A DNA stretch of 64,000 bases, from the NCBI GenBank assembly GCA_963674555.1, contig OY771429.1, positions 620,001 to 684,000 on the forward strand, in the 5' to 3' direction. The notes beneath the pieces were generated by a model. It was not told the origin of the DNA, searched no databases, and saw only the letters and a program-made list of their open reading frames with translations. Source of the stretch: JBGMEA01 sp963674555. Lineage in GTDB: Bacteria; Bacillota; Clostridia; Eubacteriales; Anaerofustaceae. This document shows positions 1 through 8,405 of the stretch, one piece after another. The translations under genes were made by a program, and so were the position numbers. Position 1 is the stretch's first letter. Each line of letters starts with the position of its first letter.

Positions 1-1
1 T

Positions 2-118
2 TTTGACGGGCATCTGGTTGATTTCGATTCTCTGGAAAAAAGAAATAATATTTACCATGATATCGAAGAAGAAAAATATCATGAATGTCGATTATTGGGA
101 GGGCTTAGAAGTGAATAA
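2..118 (+). CDS. nfnA: NfnA-type ferredoxin:NADP+ reductase subunit alpha, C-terminal fragment
   Basis: The reading frame is open from base 2 to a TAA at 116-118 and encodes only the last 38 residues; the rest lies upstream of the window. The fragment begins FDGHLVDFDSL, which matches the conserved C-terminal end of the FAD/NAD-binding subunit of NfnAB / sulfide dehydrogenase (SudB-like) proteins. The family is the electron-bifurcating NADH-dependent ferredoxin:NADP+ oxidoreductase small subunit. The call is supported by the next gene, which overlaps it by 8 nt and is the partner subunit. The closely related FAD/NAD-binding subunit of dihydroorotate dehydrogenase (PyrK) is the main alternative, but it would not be followed by NfnB. 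Confidence 0.75.
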   Translation, partial: FDGHLVDFDSLEKRNNIYHDIEEEKYHECRLLGGLRSE

Positions 119-1499
119 TTCAAAAACAAAAACGGTCATGCCCGAGCAAGAGCCTAATGTTAGAAATAAGAACTTCGAAGAAGTAGCAAACGGTTATACC
201 TATGAAATGGCTGTGAACGAGGGAAATCGTTGTTTACAGTGTAAAAACAGACCTTGCGTATCAGGTTGTCCGGTAAATGTCCAGATACCTGATTTCATAA
301 AAGCACTTCGAGAAGGTGATCCGGCATTGGCTGGAGAGATCATCGCACAGACAAATATGTTACCAGCAGTATGCGGAAGAGTTTGTCCGCAAGAACTTCA
401 ATGTGAGAAAAATTGTGTCCGCGGGATCAAAGGCGAACCCGTTGGCATCGGTAGATTAGAGCGATTCGTAGCGGATTGGAATATGCAAAACAATGATCGC
501 CCGATTGAAAAAATTCAAACAAATGGCATTAAAGTCGCAATGATCGGTTCTGGACCGGCCAGTTTGACCTGCGCCGGAGATCTGGCACATAAAGGTTATG
601 AAGTCACGGTATTCGAATCTTTACACACACCGGGCGGAGTGCTCGTATACGGCATCCCGCAATTCCGATTGCCGAAAGAAATCGTTCAAAGAGAAGTTGA
701 ACGCCTATCAGCGATGGGGGTTGACATTCAAACCAATACCTTTATCGGAAGGACACTTACTGTAAAAGATTTGTTTGAGGACGATTATAAGGCAATATTT
801 ATCGGAACGGGCGCGGGGCTACCGAGATTTATGGACATACCCGGAAAAGACCTTCTGGGCGTATACTCGGCTAACGAATATTTGACCAGGATCAATTTAA
901 TGAAAGCATATAAAGAAGGCTATGACACACCACTGATCAAGAGCCGGTCAGTCGCGGTAGTTGGCGGCGGCAATGTCGCAATGGATTCTGCCAGATGTGC
1001 AAAACGTATGGGCGCGGAAAATGTTTATGTCGTTTATCGACGAGGTGAGGAAGAACTGCCTGCAAGAGCAGAAGAAGTCCATCACGCAAAAGAAGAAGGC
1101 ATTGTATTTAAGCTTCTTTCCAATCCCATTGAGATCATCGGAGATGATTCAGGATATACAAAAGCGATCAAATGCGTAGAAATGACTTTAGGAGAACCTG
1201 ATGCTTCAGGAAGAAGAAGCCCGATCGTGAAAGATGATTCCGAATTTGTTTTGGAAGTAGATACAGTCATCATGGCAATAGGAACCCTACCCAATCCACT
1301 CATAAATCAAACAACCGAAGGATTGGATTTTAACGAACATGGATTTGTAACCGTTGATGATGATCTGGCGACGTCCCGAGCGGGGATCTTTGCCGGAGGA
1401 GACGCGGTAACAGGATCCGCCACAGTTATCCTTGCGATGGGCGCTGGTAAAAAAGCAGCAGCAAGCATCGATGATTATCTTCAAAATTTAGATAAATAA
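111..1499 (+). CDS. nfnB: NfnB / glutamate synthase small subunit-like flavoprotein (NADPH-dependent)
   Basis: A 462-residue FAD/NAD(P) oxidoreductase of the GltD/NfnB/SudA family. The N-terminal Fe-S region carries RCLQCKNRPCVSGCP and then CGRVCPQELQCEKNC. These are followed by the first dinucleotide fold (GSGPASLTCA), the second (VGGGNVAMDSAR) and a C-terminal FAD contact (GIFAGGDAVTG). I chose the GTG at 111 because GGGAGGG lies 7 nt upstream and homologous proteins start close to the MPEQEP segment. Upstream in-frame starts lack a ribosome site. The overlap with nfnA indicates translational coupling, and together they would interconvert NADPH with NADH and reduced ferredoxin. A stand-alone glutamate synthase beta chain is the alternative; the nfnA overlap argues against it. 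Confidence 0.85.
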   Translation: MNNSKTKTVMPEQEPNVRNKNFEEVANGYTYEMAVNEGNRCLQCKNRPCVSGCPVNVQIPDFIKALREGDPALAGEIIAQTNMLPAVCGRVCPQELQCEKNCVRGIKGEPVGIGRLERFVADWNMQNNDRPIEKIQTNGIKVAMIGSGPASLTCAGDLAHKGYEVTVFESLHTPGGVLVYGIPQFRLPKEIVQREVERLSAMGVDIQTNTFIGRTLTVKDLFEDDYKAIFIGTGAGLPRFMDIPGKDLLGVYSANEYLTRINLMKAYKEGYDTPLIKSRSVAVVGGGNVAMDSARCAKRMGAENVYVVYRRGEEELPARAEEVHHAKEEGIVFKLLSNPIEIIGDDSGYTKAIKCVEMTLGEPDASGRRSPIVKDDSEFVLEVDTVIMAIGTLPNPLINQTTEGLDFNEHGFVTVDDDLATSRAGIFAGGDAVTGSATVILAMGAGKKAAASIDDYLQNLDK

Positions 1500-1502
1500 A
1501 AT

Positions 1503-1533
1503 AAAAAAACTGTCAGTGATTGACAGTTTTTTT
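1503..1533. terminator. Bidirectional intrinsic terminator between nfnB and the DUF523 gene
   Basis: A perfect 13-bp stem (1503-1515 with 1521-1533) has a 5-nt loop and A-rich/T-rich flanks on both sides, so it can end transcription of nfnAB (plus) and the convergent DUF523 gene (minus), whose stop codon lies inside it. Confidence 0.9.
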
Positions 1534-1975
1534 ATTTAAAGTCTTCTTCAGTAAATATTTCTATGCCATTTTGCATAAAGAGTTCAGCAGCTATTCCGTT
1601 TTCGTCAATAGATTGACCCGTGAAAGATCCGTCGTAGATCCGTCCATAGCCGCAAGAAGGGCTTCCGGATTTTAAGATCGCATACTTAACGTTATTTTCA
1701 CAAAGCAGCTTTAATGAATCTCTTGCTCCTTTTAAAAACGAATCGGTCAACTCTTTCCCTGATAAAGTGATGACGCGTCTTGTCCCGTTGTCCTCATTGA
1801 TTTCACACGGTTCACGCGGAATAGATAAGCCCCCTGCAATTTCAGGACATATCCCTATTACCTTTTTATCCGCAAGGAATTCGATGACTTTTGGTGCATA
1901 GTTATTCCCACCGCTATATTTACAGTTCTCGCCCATGAGGCATAAGGATACCGCGTACCGATCATCTGATTTCAT
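1532..1975 (-). CDS. DUF523 family protein
   Basis: A 147-residue protein that fits the whole DUF523 (YbbK-like) family. The N-terminal signature SLCLMGENCKYSGGNN has two cysteines. A CPEIAGGLSIPREPCEI segment sits near residues 43-59, and a late ILKSGSPSCGYG motif carries another cysteine. The conserved cysteines suggest metal or Fe-S binding, but the biochemical role of the family is not established, so I give no function. It is the last gene of a minus-strand run behind yqeY (20-nt gap) and shares a terminator with nfnB. Confidence 0.8.
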   Translation of the reverse strand: MKSDDRYAVSLCLMGENCKYSGGNNYAPKVIEFLADKKVIGICPEIAGGLSIPREPCEINEDNGTRRVITLSGKELTDSFLKGARDSLKLLCENNVKYAILKSGSPSCGYGRIYDGSFTGQSIDENGIAAELFMQNGIEIFTEEDFK

Positions 1976-1995
1976 GTCGGTGACCTCGCTAAAAT

Positions 1996-2442
1996 TTATT
2001 GATTCAGATATTCTTTTACGATCTCGCTGATCATCTTTCCGTCAGCGCGTCCTTTTACTTTAGGCATTACATGCGCCATGACTTTGCCCATTTGTTTTAC
2101 TTCAGTTATACCTAATTCTTCGATAGCGTCTTGAACGATCAATGTTAATTCTTCTTTGGTCAATTGTTGCGGTAAGTAGTTCATCAACAGTTCGATCTCT
2201 CGATTCGTGGTCTCAATAAGATCTTGTCTGTCTGCTTTTGTAAAATCTGCCAACGAATCTTTACGTTGTTTTACTTGTTTCGCAATTATTTCTATGATGC
2301 CATCATCATCAAGTTCCGATTTCTTATCTTTTTCATATTGCAAGATCGAAGCTCGTACCATCGTTACAACATTTTTTGCAACGGTGTCTTTTTCTTTCAT
2401 TGCCTTTTTAAGATCCGCCATAAGTTGTTCTTTTAAAGCCAT
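1996..2442 (-). CDS. yqeY: GatB/YqeY domain protein
   Basis: A 148-residue single-domain protein of the YqeY family, which resembles the C-terminal tail domain of GatB. The typical start (MALKEQLMADLKKAMKEKD) and the segment REIELLMNYLPQQLTKEEL are both present, and length matches the family. It is thought to act on tRNA-dependent amidation or tRNA binding, but this is unproven. It lies directly downstream of rpsU, the usual Firmicutes arrangement, separated by a hairpin that may limit read-through. No gatA or gatB is in the window. Confidence 0.88.
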   Translation of the reverse strand: MALKEQLMADLKKAMKEKDTVAKNVVTMVRASILQYEKDKKSELDDDGIIEIIAKQVKQRKDSLADFTKADRQDLIETTNREIELLMNYLPQQLTKEELTLIVQDAIEELGITEVKQMGKVMAHVMPKVKGRADGKMISEIVKEYLNQ

Positions 2443-2458
2443 AATATATACCTCTCGT

Positions 2459-2489
2459 AAAAAAGCCCCTTGCGCTGCTGCAAGAGGCT
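2459..2489 (-). terminator. Terminator or attenuator between rpsU and yqeY
   Basis: Read on the minus strand, a 10-bp stem (one G-U pair; 2480-2489 with 2464-2473) with a 6-nt loop is followed by six U residues. It lies after rpsU and only about 17 nt before the yqeY start, so it should reduce yqeY expression relative to the ribosomal protein. Confidence 0.8.
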
Positions 2490-2531
2490 AAAATTCTTAA
2501 CCAACCATAAATCGCTTACGCGATCATGATA

Positions 2532-2714
2532 CTATTTCTTTTTATTTTTTTTCTTTCTGGCAGCTTCAGCTTTTTTCTTTTTCTTGACACTGGGTTTATC
2601 ATAATGCTCTCTTTTTCTGATTTCAGACATAACACCTGCCAGTGCTGTTTTTTTCTTGAAACGTTTTAAGGCACTTTCCAATGTTTCGCCTTCACGTAAT
2701 TTTACTTCTGACAT
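2532..2714 (-). CDS. rpsU: 30S ribosomal protein S21
   Basis: A 60-residue basic protein with the S21 core: SEVKLREGETLESALKRFKK at the N-terminus, a VMSEIRKREHYDKPS segment in the middle and a lysine-rich tail. Length is normal for Bacillota. It is a small-subunit protein near the anti-Shine-Dalgarno end of 16S rRNA. A strong sigma-A-type promoter lies about 55 nt upstream, and a hairpin with a U tract follows, which fits high expression ahead of yqeY. Confidence 0.96.
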   Translation of the reverse strand: MSEVKLREGETLESALKRFKKKTALAGVMSEIRKREHYDKPSVKKKKKAEAARKKKNKKK

Positions 2715-2767
2715 TATATTTCTACCCTCCCCTCTGTTGTGGGTATACGTTTCTTAACGTAATACTT

Positions 2768-2795
2768 ATTATATCAAACATAGGATTTAAGTCAA
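2768..2795 (-). promoter_or_regulatory. Promoter of rpsU
   Basis: On the minus strand TTGACT (2790-2795) is followed after 16 nt by TATAAT (2768-2773). This is close to the vegetative consensus and is placed suitably for rpsU. Confidence 0.82.
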
Positions 2796-2844
2796 TGATT
2801 ATGCGATTATTTTTGATTTTTATAAACTCATCTTCAGGTATGAT

Positions 2845-3186
2845 TTATCCGGGGGGCCACTCCATGTATCTGCCACCCAATAAATGATAATGCAAATGAT
2901 CCACTGTCTGTCCACCGTCAGGACCGCAATTATTCACTAAACGAAAACCGCTTTGTGCGATATCATGTTTAATCGCCAGCCTGTTTGCCACCGTATGTAT
3001 ATGCGAAATAATATCATTACCCGCAGGGACATTCAATATATTATCAAAATGTTGTATCGGTAATATGATGATATGCACTGGCGCTTGCGGCGCAATATCA
3101 TTGATGGCTATAACTTTGTCGTCTTCATACACGATGTCTGCCGGTATCTCTTTGTTCGCAATAGAGCAAAACAAACAATCTTCCAT
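2845..3186 (-). CDS. HIT family nucleotide hydrolase (HinT-like)
   Basis: A 113-residue histidine-triad protein. It has the N-terminal CLFCSIANKEIPADIVYEDD segment and the catalytic HLHYHLLGGR motif (H-x-H-x-H) near its C-terminus. The family hydrolyses adenosine 5'-phosphoramidate and related nucleotidyl conjugates. I chose the ATG at 3186 over the one at 3198 because GGAG lies 6 nt upstream of the former. The gene sits between mtaB and rpsU and has its own extended -10 promoter. Confidence 0.92.
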   Translation of the reverse strand: MEDCLFCSIANKEIPADIVYEDDKVIAINDIAPQAPVHIIILPIQHFDNILNVPAGNDIISHIHTVANRLAIKHDIAQSGFRLVNNCGPDGGQTVDHLHYHLLGGRYMEWPPG

Positions 3187-3232
3187 AGGAGTCTCCATTT
3201 CTTAGCGTTTGCATTTATTGAAAATATGATCC

Positions 3233-3241
3233 ATTATACCA
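3233..3241 (-). promoter_or_regulatory. Extended -10 promoter of the HIT gene
   Basis: The minus strand reads TGGTATAAT about 50 nt upstream of the HIT start. The -35 region is poor (TGATTT-like), so recognition would rest on the TGn extension. Confidence 0.65.
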
Positions 3242-3317
3242 CGTTCATCTATCGGAAATCAATCGGAATCTATTTATCGCAGATAGATCCCAGTTCATTA
3301 TCGTATAAATGATTTCT

Positions 3318-4601
3318 TCAGACATTTTCACTAAGGACACCAATGAGCTTATCATTTGTATAATCATTCACTTGTACAGAAACGATTTGATTGCTTAGAT
3401 CGATATCCGAATAAAAGGCAATCGGTAAATAGTTTCTGCTGTAACCTTCACATAAACCTTTAGAATCGATCTTTTCGACCAATACTTCATATATATTTCC
3501 TATAGATCTTTTATATATATCTTGTTGAATACTATGACTCAAAGCAAGTAATCTTTCAACTCTTTCTCTTTTGATATGCTTATCGATCTGTTCGGGATAT
3601 TCCGCAGCAGGCGTACCCTTCTTCGGAGAATACGGGAATACATGCACATGCAAAAATCCGACTTGCTTGATTGCCTCCATTGTTTCAAGAAACATTTGCT
3701 CGGTCTCACCGGGAAAACCCACGATTACATCGGTAGTTATCATAGCATTCGGAAAAATATTTTTTATATTGGTTATATTATTTTCATACTCTTCTGTCGT
3801 GTATTTCCTGTTCATTCGCTTAAGGATCTGGTCACTTCCGCTTTGCAACGAAATGTGAAAATGCGGACAAAAACAATCTACTTTTTTTAATCTGCTTAAG
3901 AACTTTTCTGTTAACAGCCTCGGCTCCAATGAACCTAAGCGAAGACGCGTGATCGTTGTAGACGAATCGATCTCTTCGATAAGATCGATCAATCTCTTTC
4001 CGTTATCGCTTAAATAGGATGAAATATGGATACCCGTTAAAACGATCTCTTTATAACCTTTTATAGTTAAATCCTTGATATGAGCGATGATACGTTCTGC
4101 GGGTACACAACTTACACTACCTCGCGCGTAAGGGATAATGCAATATGTGCAGTACATATTGCAACCGTCTTGTATTTTTATAGTAGCGCGGGTCTTATCG
4201 TAAAAATCCATTGGTATGGATTCAGCTTTATTACATTCGTCAATATTCGAATACTTTTCATTTGTTCGGATAAATCGTTCGATCAAAATTGGGATCTGTG
4301 ATCGGTTATGCGTTCCCGTTATAATATCCGCATCCGTGCTTTGTTTCACACCTTCAAGATCGATTTCTGAAAAACATCCGCTTACGACAATAATGCTCTG
4401 CGGATGTTCTCTTCTGAATTTTCGGATCAGTTGTCGTGACTTTCTTTCACTTTCATTCGTTACAGCGCAAGTATTAATGATTATGACATCTGCCTCTTCA
4501 GGCGGAACGATCTCATACCCTTGCGCGCTCAGATCTGAAAGTATTACTTGAGAATCATAGTGGTTAACTTTACATCCTAATGTGTGAATGGATGCTTTCA
4601 T
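3318..4601 (-). CDS. mtaB: tRNA (N6-threonylcarbamoyladenosine(37)) methylthiotransferase MtaB
   Basis: A 427-residue radical-SAM methylthiotransferase that makes ms2t6A37 in ANN-decoding tRNAs. The N-terminal UPF0004 domain binds a cluster through cysteines in HTLGCKVN, INTCAVTNE and VVSGCFSE. The radical-SAM cluster is bound by DGCNMYCTYCIIPYARG (C-x3-C-x2-C). A TRAM-like RNA-binding tail ends the protein. HTLGCKVNHYDSQ is characteristic of MtaB rather than MiaB. It is followed 22 nt upstream on the DNA map by plsY on the same strand but need not share an operon. Confidence 0.94.
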   Translation of the reverse strand: MKASIHTLGCKVNHYDSQVILSDLSAQGYEIVPPEEADVIIINTCAVTNESERKSRQLIRKFRREHPQSIIVVSGCFSEIDLEGVKQSTDADIITGTHNRSQIPILIERFIRTNEKYSNIDECNKAESIPMDFYDKTRATIKIQDGCNMYCTYCIIPYARGSVSCVPAERIIAHIKDLTIKGYKEIVLTGIHISSYLSDNGKRLIDLIEEIDSSTTITRLRLGSLEPRLLTEKFLSRLKKVDCFCPHFHISLQSGSDQILKRMNRKYTTEEYENNITNIKNIFPNAMITTDVIVGFPGETEQMFLETMEAIKQVGFLHVHVFPYSPKKGTPAAEYPEQIDKHIKRERVERLLALSHSIQQDIYKRSIGNIYEVLVEKIDSKGLCEGYSRNYLPIAFYSDIDLSNQIVSVQVNDYTNDKLIGVLSENV

Positions 4602-4623
4602 AGATCATACCTGTTTCTAAAAA

Positions 4624-5235
4624 TTATTTTTTCTTTTTAAACGCCTGTGAGACTTTGATCTCTTCTTTCTTGCGTATACGAACAAAATTAATACGATGTT
4701 TATATAAAATGCCGAATGCGATTACTGCCGCCAGTAATGTAGCGGGAGCGAATCCGTATAACACAAATGTCCAGATAAAAAATATGACGCATACACATGC
4801 GGTTCCCAATACGATATAATCCGTAATAACAGTGACTAAAACTAAGAAGATCAACATGACTAAAGCCATATAAAAATGAAGCGGAATAGCGATCCCCATT
4901 AAAGTTGCCAATCCTTTGCCACCTTTGAATTTCATATAAAATGGGAACATATGCCCAAGAATTGCGCAAAATCCCGCGAAATAAAGCAATGTGGGATTCA
5001 TAGTACCATACAACCATCCAGCGACCCATACAGCAAATGAGCCTTTTAATACATCAATGACCGCAGTTAAAACACCGTACTTCAACCCTAAAATAATCGT
5101 AGCATTTGATGTGCCTGAGTTTTTTGATCCTTGTTCACGTATATCCGTCTTCTTTATTATTTTGCATAACAGATACGAAGGATGGATACACCCTAATAAA
5201 TATGCGATAATACCAACAATAACATATGGGATCAT
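4624..5235 (-). CDS. plsY: PlsY-family acyl-phosphate glycerol-3-phosphate acyltransferase (variant motif)
   Basis: A 203-residue integral membrane protein with about five hydrophobic segments. PlsY enzymes transfer acyl groups from acyl-phosphate to glycerol-3-phosphate, starting phospholipid synthesis. The second motif region KFKGGKGLATLMG is well conserved. The first motif is altered: GSKNSGTSNA replaces the usual GSGNPGATN, and GCIHPSYLL replaces the usual GSIPFGYL. It ends the minus-strand translation operon and overlaps the ribF stop by 4 nt. It could be a divergent paralogue rather than the main PlsY; no plsX is nearby. Confidence 0.78.
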   Translation of the reverse strand: MIPYVIVGIIAYLLGCIHPSYLLCKIIKKTDIREQGSKNSGTSNATIILGLKYGVLTAVIDVLKGSFAVWVAGWLYGTMNPTLLYFAGFCAILGHMFPFYMKFKGGKGLATLMGIAIPLHFYMALVMLIFLVLVTVITDYIVLGTACVCVIFFIWTFVLYGFAPATLLAAVIAFGILYKHRINFVRIRKKEEIKVSQAFKKKK

Positions 5236-6170
5236 AAAACAGATTCTCCTTTTTTCTGAATGGCATCCAATGAATTTCTCACAAACTCTATATCTTTTCG
5301 TACTTGATTTTTTAAAGCTAAAATATCACAGAAAGCTATCTCATCTCGAATGTGTTGTACAAATTCGATCATTATTTCATTGCCGTAGATATCATCATCA
5401 AAATCTAAAATATGCGTTTCGATCTGAAGTTGATCACCTTTGATCGTTGGGTTGTTCCCGACATTCGTAATACCGTTATATACTTTATCTTTGATCGTGA
5501 CTTTCGTTTGATAAACACCCCATTTCGGAACGATGATATCATCTGCTACATGGACATTTGCAGTCGGTATACCCAACGTCCTGCCAAGATGCTTCCCGTG
5601 TTGTACTTCGCCTTTGATATAGAAAGGCCTACCGAGCATCTCCGAAGCAATCGAAACATCTCCCTCATACAATTTTTTACGTATTAGAGAACTGCTGATC
5701 ACCTTGCCTTGATATCGAACAGGAGGAATGATAAGTGTTTGAATACCTCTTTTGTCGCATGCCTGTTGCAAATAGGCTGTATCTCCCTCTTTGTTCTTTC
5801 CAAATCTGAAATTAAACCCCGCAACAGCAAACTTGACATTATGCTGCACCAAAAAAATATCGATAAATTCATCTTTATGCATATTTTTTATTTGTTCGGT
5901 GAAATCATATAAAAACAGATACTCGGTACCCATTTTTTCCATCATTTCAACTTTATCGTTCAAGCTTAATAATCTTGACGGTTTTCTGCTATGTGCAATA
6001 AAACCGGCAGGCTGATTCGTAAATGTAAGAATACCTCTTTTAAAGTTCGGTATATCGGTACACTCAATGATTTTTTGATGACCCAAGTGCAGTCCGTCAA
6101 AATAACCCAATGCTACCGCAATAGGGATCTCGGATTCAAACGACTGTGTATAATTCCTTATGATCTGCAT
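5232..6170 (-). CDS. ribF: Bifunctional riboflavin kinase / FAD synthetase RibF
   Basis: A 312-residue protein with an N-terminal nucleotidyltransferase-like FAD synthetase domain (ALGYFDGLHLGHQKII near residues 20-35) and a C-terminal riboflavin kinase domain (GRTLGIPTANV, GVYQTKVTI, ETHILDFDDDIYG). It converts riboflavin to FMN and then FAD, relevant here because NfnB, FprA and the E3 subunit are flavoproteins. It follows truB at the end of the rimP operon, as in many Bacillota, and overlaps plsY by 4 nt. Confidence 0.95.
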   Translation of the reverse strand: MQIIRNYTQSFESEIPIAVALGYFDGLHLGHQKIIECTDIPNFKRGILTFTNQPAGFIAHSRKPSRLLSLNDKVEMMEKMGTEYLFLYDFTEQIKNMHKDEFIDIFLVQHNVKFAVAGFNFRFGKNKEGDTAYLQQACDKRGIQTLIIPPVRYQGKVISSSLIRKKLYEGDVSIASEMLGRPFYIKGEVQHGKHLGRTLGIPTANVHVADDIIVPKWGVYQTKVTIKDKVYNGITNVGNNPTIKGDQLQIETHILDFDDDIYGNEIMIEFVQHIRDEIAFCDILALKNQVRKDIEFVRNSLDAIQKKGESVL

Positions 6171-6213
6171 GTTGCTTTTCCTCTTTCAGAATCCTGCATA
6201 AAATTAAAGTATA

Positions 6214-7107
6214 TCAGTTAAAAACTTTATTTGGCTTATAAGTATCTTCATCTGTCTTTCTTCCGACAGCTATGAGCTTATCATTTAAATAGATACGTAC
6301 AAATGAATCGATTGCAATGTCCGGGTACTCTTTGAATAAATTTTTTGCGATCAAAGGGTTTCCGCTGATAACGATCCGTTCACTTTCGGGTTGCACATCG
6401 ATCCTAGAAAAATGCTTGATCGGCATATCCATTGGTAGGATCAACTGTTCGATTACACCATTCTCTACAGCTTGTTCGATCTGTTGGATCGTATAAGAAT
6501 CTGAAAGAGAAAATTGACCGATCTGAGTCCGAACCAATGAATCCATGACCGCACCGCACCCTAACTTCTCTCCGATGTCATTGCAAAGTGTACGAATATA
6601 AGTACCTTTTGAACATTTTATATGTAATGTCGCTTGCTCGGGTAAATAATGCTCAATTAATTCCAATGCGTAGATCTCAACTTCACGTGAAGGGATATCT
6701 ATTTCAACCCCTTTTCGCGCATATTCATAAAGATGTTTGCCTTGATACCTTTTCGCCGAGTAAACAGGTGGTGTTTGCTGTATTTTTCCTGTGAAAAATG
6801 CTATAGCTTCTTTCAGTTTATGTAGAGATATGTCAGGTTCTGTCTCTTCAAGAACTTCTCCCCAAATATCCTGAGTGTCGGTTTTTAAACCAAAGCGGAT
6901 CCCTGCAGTATATTCTTTATCGTCCAGCACGAGATATTCTGAGAGTCTTGCAGCGCGCCCAACCATCATTAAAAGTGCGCCTTCAGCCATAGGATCCAAT
7001 GTCCCCGTATGCCCGATCTTCCGTTCACCCAAAATATATCTTAAGCGCTGACACACATCGTGGCTCGTAGGTCCCTGTGGTTTATTTACAACTATGAATC
7101 CATCCAT
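6214..7107 (-). CDS. truB: tRNA pseudouridine(55) synthase TruB
   Basis: A 297-residue pseudouridine synthase that modifies U55 in the T-loop of tRNAs. The catalytic aspartate is D38 in GHTGTLDPMAEGAL. The N-terminal FIVVNKPQGPTSHDVCQRLR and the later RTLCNDIGEKLGCGA support the assignment. The C-terminal part resembles the PUA-like extension. Its start overlaps the end of nrnA by 16 nt, so the two are probably translationally coupled. Confidence 0.96.
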   Translation of the reverse strand: MDGFIVVNKPQGPTSHDVCQRLRYILGERKIGHTGTLDPMAEGALLMMVGRAARLSEYLVLDDKEYTAGIRFGLKTDTQDIWGEVLEETEPDISLHKLKEAIAFFTGKIQQTPPVYSAKRYQGKHLYEYARKGVEIDIPSREVEIYALELIEHYLPEQATLHIKCSKGTYIRTLCNDIGEKLGCGAVMDSLVRTQIGQFSLSDSYTIQQIEQAVENGVIEQLILPMDMPIKHFSRIDVQPESERIVISGNPLIAKNLFKEYPDIAIDSFVRIYLNDKLIAVGRKTDEDTYKPNKVFN

Positions 7108-8051
7108 AATTTTTCTGTATATTCCAAAAAATATTTTATAAGTTCATCGTACTGCCCGTGAAATTCAAAACCCGCTGCTTTTTTATGTCCGCCACCACCA
7201 AATGTGCCGCTGATCAACGATACATCTAAATTATCGTCTGCACTTCGCATGGAGATCTTATAGCTATCCTGCGCAAGTTCTTTTACAAAAACCGATAGGA
7301 TGCATCCGCGTACTTGTCGGATCATATCGATCAATCCATCTGTGTCCATACTCAGATAATCGATGTCCGAATCCAGAAACAATGTCGCAATGATCATCTT
7401 ATCTTGATAGTAAAATTTAACATTATCCAAAAAAGTTTTTGTTAAGAGTAGTTTGCTTTTGGGATACATCTTTAATTTTTCGGGTATTGTGTAAAAATCA
7501 TCTGTAACTTCGTATAGCTGAGATACGATTTGATGTGTTCTTCCTGTTGCGTTTGAATAAGTAAAATTACCTGTATCGTCAATGATCGATAGATAAATGG
7601 CATGTGCCATCTGTTTTGTGATTGTGATCTGCATTGCAACAGCCAATTGATAAATCAACTCACCGGTAGCTCCTGCTGTGGGATCATGAAAAGTGTAATC
7701 CCCGAATCCTTCGTTACTTACATGATGATCGATCACAAAAATCTTATCGCATCTTCCGATTTTTTCATTATCGTAAACATAAGAAGGCGTTGATGTATCG
7801 ATCAAAAGCGCAGCATCATAGTTGCTTTTTATCTCATCTTTGAAATGCACTCCTTCTTCAAACAAAGAGAGATATCCTTTTTTATCTTCACCGATACAAT
7901 ATCCAACATCGATACCGCATTCTTTCAATAAAAGCCCCGCACAGACCGCACTTCCTATTGCATCTCCGTCGGGGTTTTTATGTGCAAAAATCAAAACAGA
8001 ATCCATTGTTTTTATCAGTTCTGCAAATTTTTTTATCTCAATTTTCATCAT
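7092..8051 (-). CDS. nrnA: DHH-DHHA1 phosphoesterase NrnA-like (oligoribonuclease / pAp phosphatase)
   Basis: A 319-residue DHH-family enzyme. Metal-binding motifs are visible in order: HKNPDGDAIGSA, LLIDTSTPS and VIDHHVSNEG. The C-terminal DHHA1 nucleic-acid motif is GTFGGGGHKKAAGFEF. NrnA degrades 2-5-nt RNA and dephosphorylates pAp. It overlaps rbfA upstream by 14 nt and truB downstream by 16 nt, an arrangement common in Bacillota. Confidence 0.92.
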   Translation of the reverse strand: MMKIEIKKFAELIKTMDSVLIFAHKNPDGDAIGSAVCAGLLLKECGIDVGYCIGEDKKGYLSLFEEGVHFKDEIKSNYDAALLIDTSTPSYVYDNEKIGRCDKIFVIDHHVSNEGFGDYTFHDPTAGATGELIYQLAVAMQITITKQMAHAIYLSIIDDTGNFTYSNATGRTHQIVSQLYEVTDDFYTIPEKLKMYPKSKLLLTKTFLDNVKFYYQDKMIIATLFLDSDIDYLSMDTDGLIDMIRQVRGCILSVFVKELAQDSYKISMRSADDNLDVSLISGTFGGGGHKKAAGFEFHGQYDELIKYFLEYTEKLWMDS

Positions 8052-8394
8052 TGATCTCTTTCAATAATTTGTCGATATGCATTGCATAATCCACTGAATC
8101 ATCTATCTCAAAGTGCAGTTCGGGTGTATAGCGTGTGGTCAATGCTGAAGCAACGCTTCTTCGTAAAAACCCTTTTGCACCTTCGAGCACTTGCATGACC
8201 TCTTCTTTCTTTTCGGCATCTCCGAAAACACTTACATACACCTTTGCGTATTTCATATCAGGAGTAGTTCGCACCGATGTAATACCGATAACCACATCGC
8301 GTATCCGAGGATCATTTAATTCATGCTCGATCAATTGACTCAATTCCATTTTTATGGTTTCGTTGACTCTTTCGACTCTGAATGACATTGTCAT
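8038..8394 (-). CDS. rbfA: Ribosome-binding factor A
   Basis: A 118-residue KH-type protein for late 30S maturation. It carries the typical RVERVNETIKMELSQLI start, a DPRI segment (ELNDPRIRDVVIGI) and the TPDMKYAKVYVSVFG strand, ending in ELHFEIDDSVDYAMHIDKLL. Length matches the family. It lies 11 nt after infB in the rimP operon. Confidence 0.95.
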   Translation of the reverse strand: MTMSFRVERVNETIKMELSQLIEHELNDPRIRDVVIGITSVRTTPDMKYAKVYVSVFGDAEKKEEVMQVLEGAKGFLRRSVASALTTRYTPELHFEIDDSVDYAMHIDKLLKEINDEN

Positions 8395-8405
8395 TCTCCT
8401 TAAGT

